This document shows positions 8,354 to 16,395 of a stretch of 64,000 bases of DNA, piece after piece. The notes under the pieces were generated by a model. The model searched no databases. It was not told where the DNA came from and was given only the letters and a program-made list of their open reading frames with translations. Within the stretch, counting starts at the first letter, position 1. Every line of letters begins with the position of its first letter. This DNA is from Streptomyces griseocarneus (GTDB lineage: Bacteria > Actinomycetota > Actinomycetes > Streptomycetales > Streptomycetaceae). The position numbers and the translations under genes are program-made. The stretch covers positions 359,677 through 423,676 of the forward strand of contig PENC01000005.1 in assembly GCA_003674045.1 (NCBI GenBank), read 5' to 3'.

Positions 8354-8782
8354 GTGGAAGCCCACGACCCCACAGATGGCGAGCCCCTGGAGGAGTGGGC
8401 GGCCCGCAGGGACGCACGCAGGCCCCCGACCGGCGAACGCCGAGCGATCCCCCTGGACGCCGATGGCCCACACGGCGCGCACGTCGACCCGGACGTTCCC
8501 CGGGGCGTGGTGGAGTGGGACGGTCAGCAGTGGTCTCCCGCCGGCGTCGCTGCGGGCTACACGGCAGCGGCAGCCGTGGCGGTCGGCGCAGGTCTTCCGA
8601 AGGCCCTGACCGGCAGGGCCCGGGGCGCAGCCCCGGCGCAGGGCCACGCCCGGTGGGCCAGCCCTGCTGTCACCCGAGGGCCGCGACGACCTCGGGCACA
8701 CTCGGCTTGTGCGGGGGCACGGCGTTCAGCCGAAGACAGCAAGAGCCCCGGCTCAGACTGTGGCCGATGTACCTGGGGCTGA
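8354..8782 (+). CDS. DUF6087-like small protein, possibly with a read-through C-terminus
   Basis: Starts at a GTG preceded by GAGGAG. The first about 90 residues (EPLEEWAARRDARRPPTGER, then GAHVDPDVPRGVVEWDGQQW) match the pattern I associate with the Streptomyces DUF6087 family, whose function is unknown. The remaining about 50 residues turn Arg/Ser/Cys-rich and run 113 bp into the convergent gene ending at 8670, unlike the family. The tail is therefore probably the product of a lost stop or a frameshift near 8650. Confidence 0.6.
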   Translation: MEAHDPTDGEPLEEWAARRDARRPPTGERRAIPLDADGPHGAHVDPDVPRGVVEWDGQQWSPAGVAAGYTAAAAVAVGAGLPKALTGRARGAAPAQGHARWASPAVTRGPRRPRAHSACAGARRSAEDSKSPGSDCGRCTWG

Positions 8783-9278
8783 CCATCGTGCACGGCATCA
8801 GGAAGCGAGCGGCGAAGTCGGTCCATTCGGCTCTGCTCAGCAGGCGTCTGCCGTAGTAGTGGAAGAAGCGCCCGCTGTTCAGCAGATATCCCGGGATGCC
8901 GCCGGCCACCTGGAGGACCGCCCTGCCGAGCTCCTCCTGGCTCAGAAAGCCCTCCGGGTGGAGATTCATGAGGGCGAGGTGGCCGAAGAATCCCATGTCC
9001 TCGTCCCTGATTCTGGAGGTCACCGAGAGAGCCAGCCCGCACTCCCCGGCGGTCCGGCAGAGCTTCGCTGCCGATTCGCTGTCGCCGACCTTGACGAGAA
9101 TCGGCTCGGACGGGCCGTGCAGCAGCGACTCCGGCAGTGACTCGATTCTCTGCCGGGCCGTGACGTTGCGCTGTCGCCAATTGACTCCGACCTCATGAAC
9201 GGCGAACTCGAAGAAGAATTCCGCCGGCAGCCCCAACTCGTCCATGACGAGAGCTCGCAGGGCATCCATAGCCGTCAT
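8670..9278 (-). CDS. Primase-polymerase-like (AEP) protein, tentative
   Basis: A 202-residue protein that follows the Nudix gene by 20 bp and is probably co-transcribed with it. The stretch LNSGRFFHYYG...LLSRAEWTDFAARFLMP...SPRYIGHSLSRGSCCLRL (residues about 125-185) resembles bacterial primase-polymerase (AEP) domains, where an S-x-x-x-H histidine and a later R-W-I-x-H / L-R motif line the active site. No clear DxD metal pair is visible before it; the equivalent segment reads LALMNLHPEG. So it may be inactive, or the assignment may be wrong. ATG 9278 was chosen over longer forms that would overlap the Nudix gene. Confidence 0.5.
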   Translation of the reverse strand: MTAMDALRALVMDELGLPAEFFFEFAVHEVGVNWRQRNVTARQRIESLPESLLHGPSEPILVKVGDSESAAKLCRTAGECGLALSVTSRIRDEDMGFFGHLALMNLHPEGFLSQEELGRAVLQVAGGIPGYLLNSGRFFHYYGRRLLSRAEWTDFAARFLMPCTMVSPRYIGHSLSRGSCCLRLNAVPPHKPSVPEVVAALG

Positions 9279-9298
9279 GCCTGTCGGTATGGCCAAGG

Positions 9299-10390
9299 TC
9301 AGAACACCGACATGAACGCGATGACCGCTCCCAGCAGTGTGAGCACGGCTGCCAGCAGGTCCTTGTTCTCCCGCAGCACTCTCACCCACCGCTTGATCGG
9401 CCGCTCCGTGTCCGGGATGATCTCGTGATCCCGCCAGGTGCGGACCTTGTCCGCGGTGCTGACCGGTGTACGGGACAGTCGTGACGGGGAACCGGCGAGA
9501 AGGAAATCCAAGTAGACCGGGTTGACCATCAAGGGGCCGTCCCGCAGTTCACGGAACTCCCTGATCTGGCGCTCGGTGAGCCACCTGTCCTGCATGCGGA
9601 TGCGCAGCGGACCGTCCACCCGCACCCCGTACAGGACACACGGGTAGTGGGCCAGACTGCCCGCGTTGCCGCTCAGCCCGTAGGCCGTCAGCGGTTCGCT
9701 GTTCAACCGGGACAGGGACAGGCGGTGCTCCGCCAGCCCGAGCTCCTCGACGATTTCCCTGCTGACCGTCGTACGGAATTCTCCCCCGTCGGCTGCCTCC
9801 TGCTTGCCGCCGATGAAGTTGAGCCGCCCCCAGTCCTGGTTGATCTCGAACAGGTAGCAGTCGTCGCCCTTGTCGTTGACCGCGTGGAAGACGGCGAACG
9901 CGACCGGCCGTTCCGCCAGCGGGCGTACATCCCGGCCGGCTCGCCGGGTGAGGTCGATACGGCGGAGTTCGAACTGGGTGAGCAGCTCCAGGGCGCTCAT
10001 CGACTCCTCCGGAATGACGCGGGTCACGTTCCAGCTGTCGATCAGTGTGAGGGACTCCGAGAGATAGATGTGGAGGAGCTGCGGAACGTGCCTCGCCAGC
10101 CCTCCAGAGGGTGTCAGTCGGTAGCTCCCCCCGGATTCCTCGACCTGAAGGGAACCGAGTGCGCACAGAAAGGCGATGAATATCCGCATGTGCGGATTAC
10201 TGTTGAGCCAGCTCCGGCTCACCGCAGCCTCGCCACCGCGCGAGAACTCCTCGGCGAGGGACCGCACATCGTCGAGCTCGACATTGCTCAGCAGAGCCAT
10301 CGGAGTTAAGCCGGTATGGCCCGAGCATCGAGCCGGACGTAGATCGGATTCCGTGAAGTACTTCGACAGAGGCTTCCCCGGCTGCATCAT
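9299..10390 (-). CDS. Nudix-domain protein with N-terminal winged-helix-like region and C-terminal membrane helix
   Basis: The centre (about residues 150-290) is a Nudix domain. The catalytic helix REIVEELGL is intact, and it is preceded by GGKQEAADGGE, so the box has one residue fewer than the canonical spacing between Glu and RE. The N-terminal about 120 residues are helical with a possible winged helix (IFIAFLCALGSLQVEESGGSYRLTPSGG). The last about 20 residues (LLAAVLTLLGAVIAFMSVF) form a single membrane helix, so the protein is tail-anchored with the Nudix domain in the cytosol. A regulator or effector acting on nucleotides is likely. The start is ATG 10390 (GAGG upstream); GTG 10423 is an alternative. 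Confidence 0.65.
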   Translation of the reverse strand: MMQPGKPLSKYFTESDLRPARCSGHTGLTPMALLSNVELDDVRSLAEEFSRGGEAAVSRSWLNSNPHMRIFIAFLCALGSLQVEESGGSYRLTPSGGLARHVPQLLHIYLSESLTLIDSWNVTRVIPEESMSALELLTQFELRRIDLTRRAGRDVRPLAERPVAFAVFHAVNDKGDDCYLFEINQDWGRLNFIGGKQEAADGGEFRTTVSREIVEELGLAEHRLSLSRLNSEPLTAYGLSGNAGSLAHYPCVLYGVRVDGPLRIRMQDRWLTERQIREFRELRDGPLMVNPVYLDFLLAGSPSRLSRTPVSTADKVRTWRDHEIIPDTERPIKRWVRVLRENKDLLAAVLTLLGAVIAFMSVF

Positions 10391-10505
10391 CGACCTCGCG
10401 GGATCGGGGATCGCGTCGCCCACCAGTTCGGGAACGATCGACGGAAGGCCGAGCGAACGGCCATCATTATGACCCAGTCACAGCGTCCACGACCAGAACA
10501 CCGCG

Positions 10506-11588
10506 TCAAGAGCGGGGAGTTTGGCCATCATCCCGCGCCCCATTGGCACCCCCCTCCCCCGGCACCACCTCCCTCTCCTCCGCATAATGACAAGCCGAAG
10601 GATGCGTAGCCCCACCGCTCCCCTCCTCGAACCACTCAGGAATCTCCAGCGGCGGCACCACCCGCGCGCATTTCTCCTGGGCCTTCCAGCACCGTGTACG
10701 GAAGCGGCACCCCGACGGCGGATGCGCGGGGGACGGGACGTCACCGGTCAGGAGAATCCGCTCACGGCGCGCCCGCGCGCCCGGGTCCAGCACGGGCACG
10801 GCTGACAGCAGGGCCTGGGTGTACGGATGCGTCGGGTGGTCGTAGATCTGCTCGTCCGTACCCACCTCCGCCAGCCGGCCCAAATACATCACGGCCACGC
10901 GGTCCGAGATGTGCCGGACGACCGACAGGTCGTGGGCGATGAAGACGTAGGACAGGCCGAATTCCTTCTGGAGGCGTTCCAGCAGGTTCACGACCTGGGC
11001 CTGGACGGAGACGTCCAGGGCGGAGACGGGCTCGTCGCAGACGATGATTTCCGGGCGCAGCGCCAAGCCGCGCGCGATGCCGATGCGTTGCCGCTGGCCG
11101 CCCGAGAACTGGTGGGGGTAGCGGTTGATGTGCTCCGGGTTGAGGCCGACGACATCCAGCAGGTCGCGGACCTTCTGGCGGCGGCTGCCCCGGGGGGCCG
11201 CGTCGGGGTGGATCTCGTAGGGCTCGCCGACGATGTCGCCGACGGTCATGCGGGGGTTGAGCGAGGTGTAGGGGTCCTGGAAGACCATCTGGATGTTGCG
11301 GCGCACGGCCTTCAGGGCACGCTTGGACAGCTTGGTGATGTCCTGGCCCTTGTAGCGGATCTGACCGCTCGTCGGGCGCTCCAGATTGACGAGCATGCGG
11401 GCGACGGTGGACTTGCCGCAGCCGGATTCGCCGACGATGCCCAGTGTCTCGCCGGGCCGCAGGTCGAAGGAGATGCCGTCGACGGCCTGGACGGCGCCGA
11501 TCTGCCGTTTGAAGAGGATGCCCTGGGTCAGCGGGTAGTGCTTGACGAGGTCGCGCACCTCCAGGACGGCGTCACCGTTGGCCCTCAT
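10506..11588 (-). CDS. Peptide ABC transporter ATP-binding protein (DppF/OppF type), system 2
   Basis: Last gene of the second importer operon. It has Walker A GESGCGKSTVAR, signature FSGGQRQRIGIARGL, Walker B IIVCDEPVSALDV, switch IAHDLSVV and a C-terminal oligo_HPY region (SGCRFRTRCWKAQEKC). The N-terminus YPLTQGILFKRQIGAVQAVDG is the usual F-type start. Of 360 residues, the final about 35 form an acidic, Gly-rich tail absent from its paralogue at 16396. It overlaps the upstream ATPase gene by 17 bp. Confidence 0.95.
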   Translation of the reverse strand: MRANGDAVLEVRDLVKHYPLTQGILFKRQIGAVQAVDGISFDLRPGETLGIVGESGCGKSTVARMLVNLERPTSGQIRYKGQDITKLSKRALKAVRRNIQMVFQDPYTSLNPRMTVGDIVGEPYEIHPDAAPRGSRRQKVRDLLDVVGLNPEHINRYPHQFSGGQRQRIGIARGLALRPEIIVCDEPVSALDVSVQAQVVNLLERLQKEFGLSYVFIAHDLSVVRHISDRVAVMYLGRLAEVGTDEQIYDHPTHPYTQALLSAVPVLDPGARARRERILLTGDVPSPAHPPSGCRFRTRCWKAQEKCARVVPPLEIPEWFEEGSGGATHPSACHYAEEREVVPGEGGANGARDDGQTPRS

Positions 11589-12645
11589 CGAGGGTCTCCT
11601 TCCAGAAGTGGCAGGCGCTGGTGCGGCCGGGGGCGACGGGGAAGAGCGGGGGTCGGTCGGTGCGGCAGATGTCCTGTGCCCGGGGGCAGCGGGGGTTGAA
11701 GGGGCAGCCGGGCGGGATGGCGGTGAGGTTGGGCGGGAGGCCCTTGATGGCGTAGAGCTGCTCCCCCTTGCGGTCGAGGCGGGGGATGGAGTCGAGGAGT
11801 CCGCGGGTGTACGGGTGGGCGGGGGCCGCGTACAGCTCGCGCACCGGCGCCGTCTCCACGATCCGGCCCGCGTACATCACGGCGATCTTGTCGGCCACGT
11901 CCGCCACCACGCCCAGGTCGTGCGTGATGAGGATGAGGCCCATGTCGTACTCGCGGCGCAGTTCCGCGAGCAGGTCCATCACCTGGGCCTGGACCGTCAC
12001 ATCCAACGCCGTGGTCGGCTCGTCGGCGATGATCAGGTCCGGCTCCAGGGCCAGCGCCATGGCGATCATGATGCGCTGGCGCATACCGCCCGAGAACTGG
12101 TGCGGGTAGTCGTTCACGCGGTCCTTGGCGGCCGGGATGCGCACGCGCTCCATCAGCTCGACGGCCTTGGCCCGGGAGTCCTTGCGGGTCATGTCCTCGT
12201 GCACCATGAACATCTCGCTGAGCTGGGTGCCCACGCTCAGCACGGGGTTGAGGGCGGAGAGCGCGTCCTGGAAGATCATGGCCAGCTTGGCGCCGCGCAG
12301 GCGGCGGCGTGTCTCGGGGGCCATGGTCAGCAGGTCCTGGCCGCGGAAGAAGACCTGGCCGCCGGTGACGAAGCCGGGCGGCGAGTCGACGATGCCCATG
12401 ACGGCCTGGGCGGTGACGGACTTCCCGGAGCCGGACTCGCCGAGCACGGCGAGCGTCTCGCCCGCGTCGACGCTGTAGCTCACACCGTTGACGGCCTTGG
12501 CGACGCCGTCGCGGGTGCGGAACTCCACCTGGAGGTCGCGGACGTCCAGCAGGACCGGCCGGTGCGGGTCCGGCCGGTGCGGGTCCGGCCGGTGCGGGTC
12601 CGGCCGGTGCGGATCCGGCCGGTGCTCGTGGTGCTGCTGCGGCAT
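11572..12645 (-). CDS. Peptide ABC transporter ATP-binding protein (DppD/OppD type), system 2
   Basis: ATPase partner of the previous gene. It has Walker A GESGSGKSVTAQ, signature FSGGMRQRIMIAMAL, Walker B LIIADEPTTALDV, ITHDLGVV and C-terminal CPFNPRCPRAQDIC. Its N-terminus is unusual: five repeats of HRPDP (residues 8-30), encoded by a 15-bp tandem repeat, come before the ABC domain starts at LLDVRDLQVEF. DNA is identical over 114 bp (12403-12516) to the matching ATPase of system 1, which suggests recent gene conversion between the two operons. Confidence 0.95.
   Translation of the reverse strand: MPQQHHEHRPDPHRPDPHRPDPHRPDPHRPVLLDVRDLQVEFRTRDGVAKAVNGVSYSVDAGETLAVLGESGSGKSVTAQAVMGIVDSPPGFVTGGQVFFRGQDLLTMAPETRRRLRGAKLAMIFQDALSALNPVLSVGTQLSEMFMVHEDMTRKDSRAKAVELMERVRIPAAKDRVNDYPHQFSGGMRQRIMIAMALALEPDLIIADEPTTALDVTVQAQVMDLLAELRREYDMGLILITHDLGVVADVADKIAVMYAGRIVETAPVRELYAAPAHPYTRGLLDSIPRLDRKGEQLYAIKGLPPNLTAIPPGCPFNPRCPRAQDICRTDRPPLFPVAPGRTSACHFWKETLDEGQR
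12556..12627 (+). repeat. 15-bp tandem repeat inside the ATPase N-terminus
   Basis: Four full copies and one partial copy of the 15-bp unit CGGCCGGTGCGGGTC, the fourth with one change. On the coding (-) strand this adds an (HRPDP)n tract to the ATPase. The unit is a multiple of three, so changes in copy number keep the frame. Slippage could vary the length between strains. Confidence 0.95.
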
Positions 12646-12657
12646 TCGTCCGGCTCC

Positions 12658-13644
12658 TCAGCGCAGTTTGGGGTCGAGGGCGTCGCGTACGGCGTCGCCG
12701 AGCATGATGAACGCCAGCACCGTGATGCTCAGCGCCCCCGCGGGCCACAGCAGCATGTGCGGGGCGTTGCGGATCTGGACGGAGGCGCTGGAGATGTCGA
12801 TGCCCCACGAGACGGTGGGGGGCTTGAGGCCGACGCCCAGGAAGGAGAGCGTGGCCTCCAGGGCGATATAGGTGCCGAGCGCGATGGTGGCCACGACGAT
12901 GACAGGGGCCACGGCGTTGGGCGCGATGTGCCGCAGCAACAGCCGCCTGTCGCCCGCGCCGAGGGCCCGCGCGGCCTGGACGTAGTCGTTCTGCTTGACG
13001 GTGACGACGGAGCCGCGGGCGATACGGGCGATCTGCGGCCAGCCCAGCAGCACGATGAAGCCGACGACGGGCCAGAGCGAGCCGCTGGGCACCACCGAGA
13101 GGAAGACCAGGCCGCCGAGGATGATCGGGATGCCGAAGAAGACATCGGCGAGCCGGGAGAGCAGCGCGTCCCACCAGCCGCCGTAGTAGCCGGCGAGGCC
13201 GCCGAGGACGCTGCCGAGCAGGGTGGCCCCGGCCGTGGCGCAGATGCCGACGGTGATGGAGGCGCGGGCCCCGTGGACGGTGCGGGTGTAGACGTCGCAG
13301 CCCTGGGCGTCGAAGCCGAAGGGGTGGCCGGGTGCCGGGCCGTCCTGGGCCTTGGCGAGGTCGCAGGTCAGCGGGTTGCCGCCGGCGATGAGCCCGGGCC
13401 AGAGCGCGATGAGGACGAGGAAGAGGATGATCAGCGCGGAGACCACGAAGACGGGGTTGCGGCGCAGGTCGTGCCAGGCGTCGGACCACAGACTGCGGGC
13501 CTTGCCGCTGACCGGTTCCAGGGTCTCCGCCTCGCTGGTGGCGAGGCTCATCGCGCCGCCGCCCGCGGGGGTGATGATCTCCTCGGGCTCGGGAGGGGTC
13601 ACGCGGTCGGGGTCGGGGGGCGGGAGGGGGCCGTGGTCAGGCAT
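12658..13644 (-). CDS. Peptide ABC transporter permease (DppC/OppC type), system 2
   Basis: A C-type permease of 328 residues. The first about 55 residues are Pro-rich and cytoplasmic (PLPPPDPDRVTPPEPEE), longer than usual. Then come the first helix (FVVSALIILFLVLIALWPG), the OppC_N region, an about 85-residue loop with a CDLAK...GCDVYTRTVHGAR segment, and five further hydrophobic segments. The EAA loop is YVQAARALGAGDRRLLLRHIAPN. It ends DALDPKLR, like its paralogue in system 1. It overlaps the DppB gene by 8 bp. Confidence 0.94.
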   Translation of the reverse strand: MPDHGPLPPPDPDRVTPPEPEEIITPAGGGAMSLATSEAETLEPVSGKARSLWSDAWHDLRRNPVFVVSALIILFLVLIALWPGLIAGGNPLTCDLAKAQDGPAPGHPFGFDAQGCDVYTRTVHGARASITVGICATAGATLLGSVLGGLAGYYGGWWDALLSRLADVFFGIPIILGGLVFLSVVPSGSLWPVVGFIVLLGWPQIARIARGSVVTVKQNDYVQAARALGAGDRRLLLRHIAPNAVAPVIVVATIALGTYIALEATLSFLGVGLKPPTVSWGIDISSASVQIRNAPHMLLWPAGALSITVLAFIMLGDAVRDALDPKLR

Positions 13645-14560
13645 AGCGGATCCTCGGGTCGAGCACGGCGTAGAGGAGGTCGACCACCAGGTTCGCCATG
13701 AGGAAGACGAGCACCAGGATGGTCACGAAGCCGACCACGGTCGGGGAGTTCTGCCGCAGGATGCCCTGGTAGAGCTGGTAGCCGACGCCATGGATGTTGA
13801 AGATCCGCTCGGTGACGATGGCGCCGCCCATCAGCGCCCCGACGTCGGTGCCGATGAAGGTGACGACGGGGATGAGGGAGTTGCGCAGCAGGTGCCGTCC
13901 GATGATCCGGCGGGGCGGCAGGCCCTTGGCGACGGCGGTGCGGATGTAGTCGGCACGGGAGTTCTCCGCGACGGAGGTACGGGTCAGCCGGGTGACGTAC
14001 GCCAGTGAGGTGAGGGCGAGGACGACGCCCGGCAGGATCAGCTCGTCCAGCCGGGCCTCGGGCGAGACCGAGGGCGAGACCCATCCCCACTTGGCGCCCA
14101 GCAGGTACTGGAGCACATAGCCGCTGACGAAGGTGGGGATGGAGACCACGACCAGGGTGAGCAGCAGGACCGTGGTGTCCACGGTGCGCCCGCGCCGCAG
14201 CCCGCTGAGGACGCCGAGCACGATGCCGACGACGATCTCGACGGCGATGGCGACGAGGGTGAGGCGCAGGGTCACCGGGAAGGCGTCGGCCATCAGCTCG
14301 GTGACCTTCTGTCCGTTGAAGGCCGTGCCGAACTCCCCGCCGAGGATCTGCCCCATGTAGTGCCCGTACTGCTTCCACAGGGGCTGGTCGAGGTAGAGCT
14401 CGGCGCGGATGCGCGCGGCGGTCGCGGGGTCGGGCGCCTTGTCGCCGAAGAGCGCGGCGACCGGGTCGCCCAGGGCGTAGACCATGAAGAAGATCAGGAA
14501 CGTGCTGCCGATGAACACGGGGATCATCTGGAGCAGCCGCCGGATCACATACCGTCCCAT
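13637..14560 (-). CDS. Peptide ABC transporter permease (DppB/OppB type), system 2
   Basis: B-type permease of 307 residues. The start MGRYVIRRLLQMIPVFIGST is the classic first helix of this family. About six transmembrane segments follow, with the EAA loop DYIRTAVAKGLPPRRIIGRH near residue 210 and the end YAVLDPRIRYA. It lies 27 bp after the binding-protein gene and overlaps the next permease gene, so stoichiometric expression is expected. It forms the translocation pore with the C-type permease. Confidence 0.95.
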   Translation of the reverse strand: MGRYVIRRLLQMIPVFIGSTFLIFFMVYALGDPVAALFGDKAPDPATAARIRAELYLDQPLWKQYGHYMGQILGGEFGTAFNGQKVTELMADAFPVTLRLTLVAIAVEIVVGIVLGVLSGLRRGRTVDTTVLLLTLVVVSIPTFVSGYVLQYLLGAKWGWVSPSVSPEARLDELILPGVVLALTSLAYVTRLTRTSVAENSRADYIRTAVAKGLPPRRIIGRHLLRNSLIPVVTFIGTDVGALMGGAIVTERIFNIHGVGYQLYQGILRQNSPTVVGFVTILVLVFLMANLVVDLLYAVLDPRIRYA

Positions 14561-14587
14561 GAGGTCTCCGAGTCTCCGAGTGCTCGT

Positions 14588-16204
14588 TCAGCCGACCTTG
14601 ATCTGTTCGTAGACGGGGACGCTGAAGGGGTTGAGGGTGACGTCGGAGATCCGGTCGGAATAGCCGGCGCTGCCGTTCTGGTACCAGAGCGGAATGGCGG
14701 GCATCTGGTCGGCCAGGATTTTCTCCGCGTCCTGGAACTTGGCGTTGGCGGCATCCGCCGAGCTCTCGGCGTTGGCCTCGTCGACGAGGTTGTCGAACTG
14801 CGGACTGGAGAACTTCCCGTAGTTGGAGGAGGCGCCGGTGTAGTAGAGCGGCTGCAGGAAGTTCTGGATGAGCGGGTAGTCCATCTGCCAGCCCGAGCGG
14901 AAGGGGCCGGTCATCCGCTGTTCGGAGATCTGGTTGCGGAAGTCGGCGAAGGTGCCGACGGGGTTGACCGTGCAGGCCCGGTCGTTGTTCAGGGCGTTGT
15001 TGATGCTGTTGCAGACGGCGTCCATCCATACGCGGTGGGAGCCGGTGTCGACGTTGGAGGTGAGGGTGATCCGGCCGCCCGGCAGCCCGCCCCCGTCCTG
15101 GATCAGTTTCTTCGCCGCGGCGGGGTCGTAGCCGCAGGCATCGCCGCACAGGCCCGCCTTGTAGCCACCCGCCTCGCCGAGGGCGGGCGAGGTCCAGTCG
15201 GTGGCCGGGGTGCGGGTCTTCCGGTAGATCTGCTCGGTGATCTGGTCGCGGTTGATGGCCATGGACAGGCCGCGGCGGACCTTTTCCAGTCCGGGTTTCG
15301 ACCAGTTCGGGTCGTACATCGGGAAGTCGAGGGTCTGGATGATGCCGGCGGGCTGGTTGATGTAGCGGTCGCCGAGGTCCTTCTTCACATTCTTGAGCTG
15401 GGTGCTGGGAATGTCGTCGACCAGGTCGAGATTGTTCGCCTGGAGATCGGTGTACGCGGTGTTGTTGTCGGTGTAGACCCGCAGCTCCACCCCGGCGTTC
15501 TGGGCCTTGTCGGGGCCGGGATAGGCGTCCCACCGGGTCAGCCGCATCGCCGAGCCCTTGTGGTACGAGTCGATGGTGTACGGGCCGTTGCCGATCGGCT
15601 TCTTGAGCCAGGCGGCGTGATTGTCGAAGAAGGCCCTGGGGAGCGGGGAGTAGGCGGCGTAGCCGAGGGTGTCGGGCCAGGTGGAGAACTTGGTCCGCAG
15701 CCGCACGGTGAAGGTCCTGTCGTCCTTCACGGCGAGCCCGGGGAGGGTCTTCGCGGTGGCGTTTCCGCTGGCGGGGTGGACCTTGTCGTAGCCCTCGACG
15801 TATTCGAAGAAGGAGGCGTTCTTCTGTTTGTTGTCGAGGTTCGCGGCGTAGTTCCAGGCGTCGACGAAGGAGTGCGCCGTGACCTTCTCGCCGTTGCTGA
15901 AGGTCCAGCCGTCCTTCAGGGTGATGGTGAAGTTCTGCTGGTCGGACGTGTCGATCTTGTCGGCGAGCATGTTCTCGGCGGCGCCGGACTTCGGGTCGTA
16001 GCGCTTGAGGCCGCGGAAGAGCATGGCGAGCACCTTGCCGCCCTGGACCTCGTTGGTGTTCGCGGGCTCCAGCGGGTTCTGCGGGTCGCCCCAGGAGGCC
16101 CGGACGACGCCCTTGCTCTCCCCGGCCGTCCCCCCGCAGCCCGCGGCGACCAGCGCCACCGCCACCGCACCCACGGCCCACCGGGCCCGCGCGACTCCCC
16201 GCAT
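14588..16204 (-). CDS. Peptide ABC transporter substrate-binding lipoprotein, system 2
   Basis: Family-5 solute-binding lipoprotein of 538 residues. The signal peptide is MRGVARARWAVGAVAVALVAAGC; the lipobox VAAGC gives lipidated Cys23. Conserved SBP_bac_5 features include ILKDGWTFSNGEKVTAHSFVDAWNY-like text near residue 100, IGNGPY near 200 and RRGLSMAINR near 290. Four further cysteines (CGDAC near 345; CNS near 395; ACT near 405) may form disulfides. GAGGAG precedes the ATG. It is the first gene of operon 2. Confidence 0.94.
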   Translation of the reverse strand: MRGVARARWAVGAVAVALVAAGCGGTAGESKGVVRASWGDPQNPLEPANTNEVQGGKVLAMLFRGLKRYDPKSGAAENMLADKIDTSDQQNFTITLKDGWTFSNGEKVTAHSFVDAWNYAANLDNKQKNASFFEYVEGYDKVHPASGNATAKTLPGLAVKDDRTFTVRLRTKFSTWPDTLGYAAYSPLPRAFFDNHAAWLKKPIGNGPYTIDSYHKGSAMRLTRWDAYPGPDKAQNAGVELRVYTDNNTAYTDLQANNLDLVDDIPSTQLKNVKKDLGDRYINQPAGIIQTLDFPMYDPNWSKPGLEKVRRGLSMAINRDQITEQIYRKTRTPATDWTSPALGEAGGYKAGLCGDACGYDPAAAKKLIQDGGGLPGGRITLTSNVDTGSHRVWMDAVCNSINNALNNDRACTVNPVGTFADFRNQISEQRMTGPFRSGWQMDYPLIQNFLQPLYYTGASSNYGKFSSPQFDNLVDEANAESSADAANAKFQDAEKILADQMPAIPLWYQNGSAGYSDRISDVTLNPFSVPVYEQIKVG

Positions 16205-16319
16205 GGAGTACTCCTCGTCCTCAGCCTCACCTGGAACGAGATAACACCCTATTTATGGCTTAATGGGCTCTCCCAACGCCGGACGGCGCAGAAACCGCCC
16301 GTATGCGTGATACGCGAAA

Positions 16320-16353
16320 CGCCGGACAGGCTGGAGAACCAGCCCGTCCGGCG
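16320..16353 (-). terminator. Hairpin terminator after ABC operon 1
   Basis: Stem CGCCGGAC-A-GGCTGG, loop AGAA, stem CCAGCC-C-GTCCGGCG: 14 base pairs with one internal mismatch, 43 bp after the stop of the ATPase gene at 16396. A second small GGGGC/GCCCC hairpin lies at 16371-16386. The sequence CAGCCCGTCCGGCG is itself a common Streptomyces intergenic element. No U-run follows, as is usual in this genus. Confidence 0.7.
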
Positions 16354-16395
16354 CTTGAGGACCGGGGTCCGGGGCGGAGCCCCGATGGGTGACCC

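Noticed and set aside
8670..9389. Longer 239-residue form of the primase-like protein
   Set aside because: The extra residues overlap the end of the Nudix gene and are low complexity; no start codon with a better ribosome site.
11542..13701. A 719-residue open frame on the plus strand
   Set aside because: It lies antisense to two ABC ATPases and a permease with clear motifs. Long antisense frames are normal at this G/C content, and its translation is Val/Gly/Arg-rich without domains.
13599..16181. An 860-residue minus-strand frame
   Set aside because: It is the +1 shadow of the binding protein and permease of ABC system 2; the translation is Arg/Pro-rich low complexity.
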